A stretch of 64,000 nt of DNA from Mactra quadrangularis (taxonomy: Eukaryota; Mollusca; Bivalvia; Venerida; Mactridae), in assembly GCA_025267735.1 (NCBI GenBank), contig CM046311.1:20551020-20615019 (forward strand), written 5' to 3'. The translations under genes were made by a program, and so were the position numbers. Numbering within the stretch: the first letter of the stretch is position 1; every line of letters starts with the position of its first letter. Shown piece after piece: positions 1 to 10,689 of this stretch. The notes under the pieces are model-generated. The model did no database searches, had not been told where the DNA came from, and worked only from the letters and a program-made list of their open reading frames with translations.

Positions 1-179
1 CCCTTCCTGAAAAGCCGACGACCTTAATCATGCGATACAAATGACTGTTGAATATATACAAAACAGAATTATTGTCACAAGCGGAGATTAACCATAAACA
101 TGTATGTCCAGAGAAGTAGCTACCACAATGAGAAATGTATTTTAACTCTTGAGCTCAAACGACCAATTGATTATCAAGA

Positions 180-372
180 TTTGATATGTCATGTAGGGCA
201 GTTGTCTGTCACTAACGAAAGTGTGCGCTTAGTAGTTGGTTAACAGCTAAATAAAAAAAATTAGCCTTTTCAGGAACAGTGAGTAGGTTGACTGACCGCC
301 GTTATATGACCTATACAATGTGTTCCTACGGTGTTAAACCCAACAAAACAAACATAACAAAAAACAAAATGT
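180..372 (+). repeat. SINE family A, 3' part (copy 1)
   Basis: The stretch shares its order of motifs with copies near 30.06-30.22, 46.18-46.45 and 52.34-52.58 kb: a 'catgtaggg' segment, a 'gtcactaacgaaagtgtgcgc' type segment, then 'gtgagtaggttgactgacc' and a tail ending in 'ggtgttaaaccc' before an A-rich run. The tRNA-like head is missing, so this copy is 5' truncated. Family assignment rests on comparison of copies within this window. Confidence 0.6.
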
Positions 373-375
373 ATT

Positions 376-2480
376 TTACCACGTTAGTTTAGAACTGTCG
401 AACATGGGCTTTTACACAATAGTAATTTATATATGCTCACAATTTTATTCAATGACATACAATATAAATAATATGTGGGTTTTTTTGCCATTTATCAAAG
501 ATACTCTCGGTCGATTGCATAAAAAAGTGTTTGTTAGAGAACAAATAGTGGTGATATAAAAAAGAATCATGATCAAAGATCTAAACAAACAAATCTTAAT
601 ATAAGTATTTATAAGTATAAGAATAATGATGACAGAAGATACATTCTATTAAGTCTTTCATATAAACATTTAATTTTACGCATAGTAGAATATGTGTAAT
701 ATTTATAGATACCGGTTTTATAAAAACCAATTACATGTACATAATAAACAATAGGAAGTAGAATAAAAAAAACACTTAATACTACTTCATAGATAATAAT
801 GATGGATTTATCTTATATGACAGACAAGTAGTGATTGGTAAGAATGTATGTCTGGAATAGAATACATGTATTAGATATTGGGGTATTTCATCACTTATAC
901 AGAAACGAAATATTACTATATAAAATAAAATTATGCACTTCAATGACACCTGAGTTATCAATAAAGTTGTGAATAAGATGAAAGATAGAAAACATATTGA
1001 CAAATTGAACAAGTCATGACAAAGATGTGTTAAAACAGCTAATAAACACTTATATTTGCCAGATAAAACTTTCAGCTAATATTAAAGAATAGTCGTCTAC
1101 TCCCTGTTCTTCGTAATTTATCAAATAAAGTACATCGTCTCGTCAAGCGTTCATATTGTAGTATCTTCAGAAACTAACAGAATATCGTAGAATAGATGTC
1201 TTTGTTCTTCTTTTGTCAAAAAGCGCCGAGTAGCTTTAGACCTGCAAACTCGAATTACTGAAAGGGTATATGTCAATAACAAACTGTTTAATTCACATCA
1301 ATTTCAAAAAGTAAAATTTTTAGTAGTCATGCATCCAAATGACTACATTGCAAACAAATTTTGTAGAAATACATGTTTATTAATAAGAACAGTTAGTCTA
1401 GATGTTCTTATAAATGGTTAGGCAGCTGAAAACTAAGCAGATTTCCGAAGCAGAATTTGACGCTATGTCGCACATGTTGAAGCTAATGTCATGTTTACTT
1501 GTAATCGACTTATTTCAATCTTTGAAGGTCGTTTGACAATTTCATTTTTCAAAGTTCCTTACGAATACAATTTTATAAAATGGAATATTTCTTTTTCAAA
1601 ATCAAATGATTTTGAGCACTTCTTTTTGTCATAGTTAAAATTTATGTATGTATGATTGATTATAAACAAACAACACGTATTTTCAATTTTCAAAACATCT
1701 TCTAATTTTTGATTCGCAGTTCATTGGGGGAACACATGAGTCCACACTATTATGTAGCAGTTTCAAAGTATTTAGTCTTGTGAATACAGACTTAATTATA
1801 CAGTACGTGTGGTTCAGTGAATTAGAGTGTAGACTTTATTCACTTGTTTTTAAATACGTTAGATAATAAAAGAATATTTCTGAACATATTATTATATCCC
1901 TTGTTTTGACAGGTAGTCTTTTCTTTTGGTAAATCGATGCGCCAAAACAAAAATTCACTTATACTTGTTAGCTGTAGGTGTTTAACTGGTCAATAAACAA
2001 TTAATCTATATAGACGTAGTATACCCTTTAAAGCATATCTTAGTCAAGATTTTCATCTGTGATTAAACCAAGAAACATAGATTCTGAATCAAGAAAAAAC
2101 CGCAATCAAATTGTTTTGTTTAAACGTAAAAAATACTTTGTAGTTTATAATAAAACATAAACACACCAATGCATAAACGTTAGAAAACATCCAATCATGA
2201 CTTCTTTCAATACGTCCGGCGACAAGGTCGATAATCAGTATACTTTGTTTTCGTTAAACATACATGAGTTCGTTCTCCTTGTTCTGCCTTGATAGAAATT
2301 TCAACTTTCTAATTGTTTCTTCAACTTGGTAACAAGTACAACTATGCTGCTCAACCCATTCAACTATATGATGAATTAACTATTTCTATTTTGATATACT
2401 TCAGAGTTAACGATGCAACAATAGGCGTACAAGTGGAAAGGATTTCTTTTGACAGTCATAATACATGCTTTGTATGTTAT
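376..2480. other. Gene-free AT-rich stretch, probably receptor intron
   Basis: No exon with supported splice sites or recognisable protein was found. A 76-codon hydrophobic minus-strand frame at 782-1012 does not resemble receptor transmembrane helices. The stretch lies downstream of a phase-1 donor of the minus-strand receptor gene, so it is most simply read as part of its next intron, with the 7TM exons left of position 1. Confidence 0.5.
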
Positions 2481-2565
2481 CTTTAAATCATAAATAGTCT
2501 TACTGTTTGGAACAAGCTTAACATCATCACTACAATCGAAAGTTGGAAGGACACCAATGTGTTAC

Positions 2566-3238
2566 CTGATCCAACCAGACTCCCATAAGACTCATCTAGA
2601 CTCTCATTAAACCTTGTATGATAAAGCTCACAGCAAAGTAGAACAGATTGATTGGTTCCAGATTTAATCAAGTATTCACCAGCGGTAAATCGTACTTGGT
2701 TTATTTCGATCATAGCATTATCTAGGTTTACGTAATTGTTGAATTGACAGATGTTACAAAACTGTAAGTTAGTCATAGCAATTGATCGACCACAGTCAGG
2801 AGATTTAACAGCATTTGTAAAACCCGCAAGTGTCACCGGACCGTCCTTAATAAATTCAAGAGGAGATGGGTAAAATTCCACACTGCGAAGGAAGGATGAT
2901 TTTAATCTTGCTAATCTTTCATTTACTCTATCGTACTCATTTTTTACATCAAGCAGATTTGTTGCTATCGATGTCAACTGAACAACGACTATTATATCAT
3001 TATCCTCTTGGTGCATGGCTAAAATATGTTCAGCGCATATATGTGAACCATCGCTGCCGATGTTAACTATTGATCTTACCTCACTCAAAATTTCAAGATT
3101 TGACAACTGAGATTTATTTACGGCAGGAAAAATGCCCTTGAAAATAAAATCCAAACTGATACCTCTTAGTTCTTTGATAACATTTATACATCTCCCCTCG
3201 ACGGTCAGTGATGTGATAGGACAAACCTTGACCATTCC
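2566..3238 (-). CDS. Receptor ectodomain, coding exon 2 (pre-7TM segment)
   Basis: This 673-nt exon is bounded by an acceptor (tttcttgtag before GGAATGG) and a donor (GGATCAG before gtaaca). Joined to the exon at 4302-5660 it stays in phase (0 to 0) and ends in phase 1. It encodes about 224 residues rich in Cys and N-glycosylation sequons. Near the end it has a Cys-x-x-Cys with hydrophobic strands, a 'GEYLI' segment and a 'LLCCELYHTRF' segment, finishing in 'SYGSLVGSG'. In mollusc methuselah/adhesion-like receptors that layout comes just before the first transmembrane helix, which would be in the next exon, outside the window. The family is inferred from layout; the ligand is unknown. A 325-bp MITE sits in the intron between the two exons. 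Confidence 0.6.
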
Positions 3239-3290
3239 CTACAAGAAAACAATGAAATGAAGTACCACAGTTACAAACTTTTGGCTATTT

Positions 3291-3617
3291 AAAGGTACTC
3301 ATTCACAGATATCTGCTTAAATATCAACATTTTCTAAAACTATCAACCTTGTTTGAAAAAAAATTTGGAAGCAAGAAAACGGTGTTCGGATAATGACAAT
3401 TTTAGTGCAAATTGACGTACAATTACAAATGACCGTTTCATGTTGTAAAATCTACCCCGTATGTAACGGTATAGACAATTTTAGTGCATTTATGCGACTT
3501 TTATTGTATATTTTTTCAACCATTAGGTCAGTTTGGCTTAGTGACAAAATTACAGACACTGAACGGTACTTTGAAAATATAGAAAAAAAAACAAATCTGT
3601 GAATTAGTACCTTTAAA
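3291..3617. mobile_element. MITE family M1, copy 1 (in receptor intron)
   Basis: Ends are inverted repeats: AAAGGTACTCATTCACAGAT at the left and its near-complement ATCTGTGAATTAGTACCTTT at the right. A second, diverged copy in the same orientation lies at 12891-13237 with the same ends and interior (shared 'gataatgacaattttagtgcaaatt'). There is no coding potential, so it is a non-autonomous DNA element. Here the ends abut TTAA on both sides; the second copy has TCAA and TTGA, so the target-site type is not settled. Confidence 0.75.
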
Positions 3618-4301
3618 GCTCACAACAAAGTTATGTAACACTAGCCTTACAGACAAAAATACCATCAATATATAATGTTAGCATCAACGATACAGAAATC
3701 CCAAATTTGTTTATTCCAAAAAAATAATTAAACGTACTATTGTAATAAAAAAAAGTAATGCATCAACCACGCTGAATGAAACCAATATGTCTGCATAACG
3801 TAATATCTAACCTTCAGACGTATATGAAATTGAGTCAGCAAGTTGTGCACAATACGAAGCAGCTCGTTGATTTACGTTTGTTTAAGTCTCGTGTAACATA
3901 TTCATGTTACTACAATTGCATACTTTCGAATTTCGGATATAGACAGTGGTTTCTATTAAGGATTTCATGTAAATTAAAATTAAAAAAAAATGTCAGCATC
4001 AAACATCAATATTGTTAAACAAACATGCCTTGAAAAAAGGCATTTTATCCAAAGTAATAAATGAAATATTTTGCTGTTTCAAAAGGCATGAATAATAATA
4101 TAGATAATCATTTAAACAGTAAAGACAGTACCCGCTAAAGGAAGTAAGTAGGTAAAACAAATAGTAACATCAGGATTTTTTTCTTAAGTTCACTTGTTTC
4201 CTTTTGGTTTAAACCAATTTTATGTCCGTTCTCAACCAGAGTAAGACTGAAGCAAACGTTAAGTAAGTAAAAATATAAAATAACACCAGATTTGTACTTA
4301 C

Positions 4302-5660
4302 TAAATTCATATTTGGTTCCTTTTGTTTTATTCCATTTGTCTGGACACTCTCTGCTATTAAACTTACGACAATGTCCGGCAGTCGTAACATGGTTCGATG
4401 TGTTCTAGTGCGAATGTCGTAAAGACTTTCGTGGATGTCCTCAAAGTCTGAACTACATTTTTCTTCATAACTTGAATAACCTTCATTACAAATGAGGCAA
4501 TACAAATTGAGATACATTCCCAACCGTCCCCTTACTGGAGCTTCAATAATACCACAAAGTAGTTTTACATTAGCGTCTGTAAAAGATTCATTACGACATT
4601 TGTCAATCCAATTTTGTGATAAAGCACATTGTGAGTGAGTTTCTTTCGGACTCCATTGTATATAGCAGCCATGTGATTTTAGATAAGACACACCGAAAAT
4701 GAATGTCGGGTCGACAAGAATTCTGTTTAAATGTTTAATCAGAATTCTAGTGTCTTTGCAAATCAAGTTAGTTTTCCATGGTATAATAGACTGTGTTTGC
4801 CAGGCAAATGCTGCTTGAAAAATCTCATTGTTACATTGAGCGCAATAAATGTTAGTATATGTTCTATTCCTAATAGTTCCATAGGCTGGAATTAGTTCCC
4901 AAAGATCATTGGCGTTCAAACCTACGCCATAACATTTCTGAACAAGTGCTTCGTTTGAATCGTCTTCACATAAGTCGTAAGTCATAGCACCTAAAGAACC
5001 AGCAATCATAGACGTATCACCAATTGAAGTTTGAGTACAGCGATTTCTTGGTTGATTAATAGGTCGTAAAAAAATGTGTTGGCAACATCTGTGCGGATTT
5101 TTACATTGTTTTGAACATGAGCAGTGTATGCAACATCTGTTTTCATTGAAATGTAGATCTACATATTTATTATTACATCCAATATTTACCGGACAAAACG
5201 ATTTTAATACCATTAAAGGCGGAACTAGGTCAAACGTCCCTGAACGTTGAGTGACAAACTGTTCAACTGCGTCGTGAATATTGATATCTGATGGCTTTAC
5301 TAGTGAAGATAAAAGCAAAGCAGAAGACAGGGGTCTATTATTGTAAAAAGTTTGCGAACCAAAAACAAATATAATAGTGTCATTCTGAATCATTGATGCG
5401 TTGTCATATTCTATGGCATTATCTATGACATCATAAACAAGCGGTTCTAACTCGTCTGTCGTTTCGTTCATATCCCCGAAGTTTTCTGTATAGTTGTCAT
5501 ATTCCAAAGGCGTTAAATTTATTAATGTGGTATCATTCTCAGTTTGATTGTCTAAAGATAAGCTATTGTTGTATGTCAGAAACTTCCAGTCAACTTTTAG
5601 AGATCTGTTGGCAAGGGCAATCATCCATAATGTAGACACGATAATTCGAAAGAGCAACAT
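4302..5660 (-). CDS. Receptor ectodomain, coding exon 1 (signal peptide, SMB-like Cys cluster)
   Basis: This exon encodes 453 residues from an ATG at 5660 to a strong donor (TTA before GTAAGTA) at 4302/4301. Residues 1-18 form a hydrophobic signal peptide. Residues 26-95 are acidic and rich in Asn-x-Ser/Thr sequons. A Cys cluster at residues 156-193 (C156, C162, C176-C177, C180, C182, C186, C192-C193) includes CSCSKQCKNPHRCC, a somatomedin-B-like pattern. It is followed by more Cys pairs such as YCAQC and YCLIC. A good acceptor (tatattttcag) lies nine bases before the ATG, so a non-coding first exon probably exists further right, perhaps beyond the LINE at 6.0-9.6 kb. Membrane receptor of the secretin/methuselah-like type is the best guess; it is not an identified orthologue. 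Confidence 0.65.
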
Positions 5661-5669
5661 CTTTCTCGC

Positions 5670-6030
5670 CTGAAAATATACAGCTTCTTTTTACTTAATT
5701 GCCGCTAAATTCATTTATTTTTCACTTTCGGGTGCAGCTTTTTGTTTCCCAATTTACAAAAGATCTATAGGATAAGCCAAGTGGACGTGTCAAGAAGAGT
5801 TAAATAATTATCGCAAAACGAATCAGAGAAAGTTCTGAGCGCTCAAATCTATATTAACTACATTTTGATTGTGCATTATTATGTATCTATGGTAATTTAG
5901 CAATTTTTATGATAAAATCGGGGAATAAATCAAATTTTAAGTTTCATATGGGACTTACGGATGTATTTAGTTTCCATGAACGTTAGCATAACATAATTCT
6001 TGTTTCTTGTTTTCAATAGTCCTGAATGAC
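5670..6030. other. Receptor upstream region, no gene seen
   Basis: AT-rich sequence between the receptor's first coding exon and the LINE. Apart from the splice acceptor at 5670-5671 on the minus strand, nothing recognisable is present. Confidence 0.4.
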
Positions 6031-9000
6031 CGATTGGATTTAGTGTGGTCTAACCTAGAGAGGTTCTTGTTAACTTCCGTCTTCATTTTTTTCGTATTTT
6101 TTCTATCTGTGAAGACATATGAGTACTATATTGGTAAACCATGGACACATCCAAGCTGTTACTTGTATTGAATACCACTATTGTAATTATAAACGTACTG
6201 AACGCCTGCAACAATGACGACCACCAAGTGTATGCTTATTCGGATACACAAACATTCGGACAATTGGTAAACTCAATCTCATATGGACACCTAACGTTCT
6301 ATGAACAATATTGTTCCACTTATTTATCATCGTCCACGTCTAGAAAGAGAACCTATTCACTCAATTGTTTATATTCTAACTGGCTTTCTACAATATTACT
6401 CCTTTGTGGTGACATCCATCCGTGTCCAGGGCCAGAATGTTCTTCCAGTGTTGATTCACATAACAAGTTCAATGTGTTCAAAAAAAGAGGTCTTCACTTC
6501 ATTCATATCAATATACGTAGTCTTCTTCCTAAGTTAGATGAGCTACGCCTGATTGCACGGGAAACCAACGCAGCCTGCATTGCCATATCTGAAACCTGGT
6601 TGGACGACAGTGTGTTTGATTCTGAACTATCAATCCAAAACTACAATATTCAGCGTAGGGACAGGAATCGGCATGGCGGTGGAGTTTGTCTCTACATACG
6701 TAGTGACATAGCATATAACACTCGTGATGACCTTCAACACCAGGACCTAGAATCATTATGGATTGAACTTTTACTTCCCAAGACAAAGCCAATTCTTCTT
6801 GCTGCAATTTATAGACCACCCAAACAAAATGACTTTTATACTATTTTAGAAGAACTCTGCATGAACAGTACACATTTTAGTGAATATGAAACTTTTATCT
6901 TGGGTGATTTTAACAGTGACGTTTCTACTACGAACTCTTACCATAGTTCTTTAAAACACTTTATGAATATGTTTGATTTTAAACAGATTATTACTGATTT
7001 TACTCGCATTTGTAAAACATCATCAACTGTTATAGATCTTGTTTTAATTTCTGATATGTCCAAAGTCTCACAGTCTGGTGTAATTCATACTTCATTCAGT
7101 GATCATTTTATGACTTATTGTACTAGGAAAATCACTAAACCCTTTATTGGTAAGCACAATATCTCAACTGTTCGTTCAATGAAAAATTACAACAAAGAGA
7201 ACTTTCAATTTTCTCTCTTAACCACTGACTGGAATAGTGTTCTTTTAAGTAATAATGTCAATGAAGCTTGGCATAATTTTAAGACAATATTTTTATCTGT
7301 TCTAGATAACATTGCACCTGTAAAACAAATCAAAGTCAAGCAACGCTCTGAACCTGAAAAATTTAAATCTTTGAGAAACAAAACTCAATATGTAATTCAG
7401 AAAGCTAAGGAGGATTATTTTACTGAGACTTGTAAAAGGCAAAAGTCTGATTCTAAATCTCTATGGTCAACTTTAAAGCATTTGGGACTACCATCTAAAA
7501 AGTACACAGGTTCAACCAGTAGACCAAGCATTGGCCTCACTATTAACAAGGAACTTTGCTTTGATACTTCAAAAGTTGCTGAATGTTTTAACCATTTTTA
7601 TACCACTGTTGCTGGGAATCTAGTTTCCAAATTACCCAAACCTTCTTTCAAGTTTGGAAAGGATTTTTTATCTTGTTTTTATTCACAAAAAGGAGTATTT
7701 CCAAATAATTTTTCGTTTTCTCTTGTTTCTGACAAGAAAGTTCATAAGTATTTAAACTCTTTGAGTTCCAAAAAGGCCACTGGTTTAGATGGTATCCCGG
7801 CTCGCTTCATTGTTGACAGTGCAGATATCATAGCACACCCCCTTGCTCATGTGATAAACTTGTCTTTGATTCAAGGGATAGTTCCTGATGAACTGAAGGC
7901 AGCCAGAGTTGTTCCCCTTTATAAGAAATCTGACAAAACCAAAGTTGAAAATTACCGTCCCGTCTCAATTTTAGCTGTTGTATCTAAAATTTTTGAACGG
8001 GTTGTTTATGACCAGGTAGAATCTTATTTAAAGGAACATAACCTCTTGTACAATTTTCAATCTGGCTTTAGAACGGGGTTCTCCACAGACACCTGCCTCA
8101 TTCATTTAACTGATTTTATTAGATTTCAAATGGACAGTGGCAACTTTGTTGGCATGATTCTTTTAGATTTGCAAAAAGCTTTTGATACTGTTGATCATAT
8201 TATTCTAATTTCAAAGCTTGAAGCCATTGGCCTTGGTCATGATATTATTTTATGGTTCAAATCTTATCTCTGTGATAGAAAACAACTGGTTGATGTCTCC
8301 AGTACTCATTCTACTTTTAGCAAGGTAACATGTGGAGTTCCCCAAGGCTCTATTCTTGGCCCTCTATTGTTCTTAATATATGTTAATGACATGTCTGCAG
8401 TTGTTAAAAACAAACTACTATTGTATGCAGATGATTCTGCTATTTTAGTCACTGGCAAAGATAGGTTACAGATAGAACTTGAATTGTCTAAAGAACTTCA
8501 GTCTGTCAGTGAGTGGTTAGTAGATAATAAGTTATCACTCCATCTTGGGAAAACTGAGTCTATTCTTTTTGGTTCCAAAATTCGTTTAAAGAAAGACAGT
8601 TCTCTTAATATATCTTGTAATGGAACAGACATTAAGTCTACCTCTTCAGTCAAATACCTTGGAGCCATGTTAGATAATTCCCTGTCTTGTGAGGAAATGG
8701 TCAACTCTGTTATTCAAAAGGTCAACTCCAGACTCAAATTTCTATACCGCAAGCGTAATTATCTTAATGAGCACACCAAGAAACTTTTAGTATCATCACT
8801 TATCCAATGCCACTTGGACTATGCCTCTTCTTTTTGGTTCCATTGTCTTACAAATAAATTTAAAAATAAACTCCAAGTCACTCAAAACAAAATAATAAGG
8901 TTTGTGTTGAATTTAGAACAAAGATCACACATATCTAAGAATCATTTTAAAGATCTCAACTGGCTACCAGTACAGAACAGAGTTGACCAAATAACACTGT

Positions 9001-9625
9001 GTCATGTATTTAAAATTAAACATGGGCTTGCCCCGGACTACATGACTGAACATTTTGTATCACAAGACACTGTTCATTCTCACAATACCCGGTTCAGTAA
9101 AGGTGGTTGTTTTTCAATTCCTAAGGTCAAGTCTCATGGCTTAAAGTCTTTTTCATTCAATGGCTGTAAACTCTGGAATCAGCTGCCTTCTAACATCAGG
9201 GCTATCACCAAATTTAATCATTTCAAAAACAGTATCAAACATCATTACTTTACTGTGATATAATTATTCCACTATCTGTGATTATTTTATACTTTATACT
9301 GAATAATGATCTCAAGTACCATTTTCATTGTTTTATTAATGTGATAACATTTAACCTGTGATATTTTTATTGAAGTTATACTGCCTACTTAGTTAGCAAT
9401 TGCACTAAATAATCATTTAACTTTCAAACTTGTGATATTTTTTATGGAGCTTAACTGTAATTTTTAAAAACCTATATATTTTCTTTCAACTTAAGGTAAC
9501 CTCTCTATGTTAACCACACCTATTTACTGGGACCACAATGGAAATAAGAGTTCGCTCTTTTTTGTGACATCCCTGAATATTTGTGGCTTGACATGGTAAT
9601 ATTATAATTAAATTAAATAGACATA
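6030..9625 (+). mobile_element. Near-complete non-LTR retrotransposon (CR1/L2-like, Jockey superfamily)
   Basis: The element contains a single long intact frame (6141-9263) with apurinic-type endonuclease and reverse transcriptase. About 110 bp of presumed 5' leader precede it, and a roughly 360-bp 3' tail follows. The tail ends near 9.6 kb in 'gggaccacaatggaaataag...ttaaattaaata'. Both outer limits are estimates: no target-site duplication could be fixed by eye. No first ORF with a gag or PHD-type domain is visible upstream, so the element may be 5' truncated or a single-ORF type. The undamaged frame suggests recent insertion, next to the start of the receptor gene in the opposite orientation. 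Confidence 0.85.
6141..9263 (+). CDS. Retrotransposon endonuclease / reverse transcriptase polyprotein
   Basis: 1040 residues, uninterrupted. After a 90-residue leader comes GDIHPCPGP (residues 90-98), a degenerate 2A-like motif. An apurinic endonuclease-like domain spans about 117-335, with the catalytic set N124, E151 (SETW), D256/N258 (GDFN) and D321-H322 (SDH). Reverse transcriptase spans about 530-810: KKATGLDGIP, ENYRPVSIL, the D676 motif (LLDLQKAFDTVDH), CGVPQGSILGPLLF and the catalytic YADD at 762-765, then DNKLSLHLGKTESILFGS. The C-terminal 200 residues resemble the usual helical region after RT in CR1/L2-like elements. It would nick target DNA and copy its own RNA by target-primed reverse transcription. 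All catalytic residues I can check are present, so it is potentially active. The exact clade needs a tree. Confidence 0.93.
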   Translation: MDTSKLLLVLNTTIVIINVLNACNNDDHQVYAYSDTQTFGQLVNSISYGHLTFYEQYCSTYLSSSTSRKRTYSLNCLYSNWLSTILLLCGDIHPCPGPECSSSVDSHNKFNVFKKRGLHFIHINIRSLLPKLDELRLIARETNAACIAISETWLDDSVFDSELSIQNYNIQRRDRNRHGGGVCLYIRSDIAYNTRDDLQHQDLESLWIELLLPKTKPILLAAIYRPPKQNDFYTILEELCMNSTHFSEYETFILGDFNSDVSTTNSYHSSLKHFMNMFDFKQIITDFTRICKTSSTVIDLVLISDMSKVSQSGVIHTSFSDHFMTYCTRKITKPFIGKHNISTVRSMKNYNKENFQFSLLTTDWNSVLLSNNVNEAWHNFKTIFLSVLDNIAPVKQIKVKQRSEPEKFKSLRNKTQYVIQKAKEDYFTETCKRQKSDSKSLWSTLKHLGLPSKKYTGSTSRPSIGLTINKELCFDTSKVAECFNHFYTTVAGNLVSKLPKPSFKFGKDFLSCFYSQKGVFPNNFSFSLVSDKKVHKYLNSLSSKKATGLDGIPARFIVDSADIIAHPLAHVINLSLIQGIVPDELKAARVVPLYKKSDKTKVENYRPVSILAVVSKIFERVVYDQVESYLKEHNLLYNFQSGFRTGFSTDTCLIHLTDFIRFQMDSGNFVGMILLDLQKAFDTVDHIILISKLEAIGLGHDIILWFKSYLCDRKQLVDVSSTHSTFSKVTCGVPQGSILGPLLFLIYVNDMSAVVKNKLLLYADDSAILVTGKDRLQIELELSKELQSVSEWLVDNKLSLHLGKTESILFGSKIRLKKDSSLNISCNGTDIKSTSSVKYLGAMLDNSLSCEEMVNSVIQKVNSRLKFLYRKRNYLNEHTKKLLVSSLIQCHLDYASSFWFHCLTNKFKNKLQVTQNKIIRFVLNLEQRSHISKNHFKDLNWLPVQNRVDQITLCHVFKIKHGLAPDYMTEHFVSQDTVHSHNTRFSKGGCFSIPKVKSHGLKSFSFNGCKLWNQLPSNIRAITKFNHFKNSIKHHYFTVI

Positions 9626-10154
9626 CTTACTTTAACATTTTAATTGCCTTTTTTTTTTAATTATTATTCTTAAAATCACAAAATTGATTATGTCAATTAT
9701 TTATTGTTAATGTGCTATTTATATTTGCTATGTTAAAATGTATACCATGTGCAATGCTCTTGTATTCTAAATAAACTATATATAAACTATATATATATAT
9801 AGATTCTTTTATTCGTGGTAATATTGAAGGCAACGACGTTAATCTATATAAAGAATTCCTCATATTATACGCCGACGATATAATTGTGTTTGCTAATACT
9901 AGCGAGGCATTAGAAACTGCCTTAAATAAACTGTCATAATATTGCCAGCGTTGGAAACTAACTGTCAATTCTTCAAAAATTAAAATAATGATTTTTAGAA
10001 AGGGGGGTATACTACCTAGGGATCTATTATAATAATATAATGTTAGAAATTCGTTTAGAGAGCGTTATTTTACCGAGAAATAGCAGATTTTAAATTTCAA
10101 ACCTATTTAGATCTCATAATATTAGATAAACATAGAATTGAGTTAACAAAACTT

Positions 10155-10243
10155 CAAACTCCCCGCAGCGGTTATTTCCCTTTATTAAATCAATAAAGTA
10201 GCTGGGGTTAGCAACGCGTGACGTAACCGCTGTGAGGAGTTTG
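10155..10243. mobile_element. 89-bp MITE inserted in the LINE fragment
   Basis: Ends are CAAACTCCCCGCAGCGGTTA and the inverted TAACCGCTGTGAGGAGTTTG. It interrupts the conserved LINE C-terminal coding region between 'LTKL' and 'SSHRISIE', so it inserted after the LINE. A single end of the same family is seen at 57912-57950. Confidence 0.75.
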
Positions 10244-10416
10244 GCAAAAGAAAATCATCACATAGAATAAGTATAGAAGCAGGTAGATGGTCTCAAAATA
10301 ATCTTGGCCTCAGTGAAAGAAAATGTTTTTATTGTAATATTGTAATAATTTAGAGGACGAGTACCATTTCATTCTACAATGTGATTTATATAATATTTTA
10401 AGGAAACAGTATAGAC

Positions 10417-10595
10417 ATTTACATAGATGTTTGTACATAGCAGGTGATATATTATAGATGTGTTGCCAATTGTATAAGGTATCATAATATTGTCATTTAA
10501 TAATATTGTTTGTTATGACAATATAATAATACCTTTATACAATGGGCAACACATCTATAATATATCACCTGCTATGTACAAACATCTATGTAAAT
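10417..10595. repeat. Near-perfect 80-bp-arm palindrome
   Basis: Left arm 10417-10496 and right arm 10515-10595 are inverted copies with few mismatches around an 18-bp AT-rich spacer. Both arms contain 'gatgtttgtacatagcaggt' or its complement. The palindrome lies in the decayed LINE and probably arose by an inverted duplication of its 3' region. Confidence 0.85.
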
Positions 10596-10689
10596 TTCAT
10601 TTTACCTACTCCTCAGAAATATAAAGTATAGAAATTTGTTTTTCAAAACTGATTATTGATAATAACCCATTGTAATGTCTTCATCCATA

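Noticed and set aside
782..1012. 76-codon hydrophobic minus-strand frame as a missing 7TM exon
   Set aside because: It has no receptor motifs, no splice sites in the right phase, and AT-rich composition alone explains the hydrophobic residues.
6408..6434. Active 2A ribosome-skipping site in the LINE
   Set aside because: The Glu and Asn of the consensus are replaced; without a test it should not be called functional.
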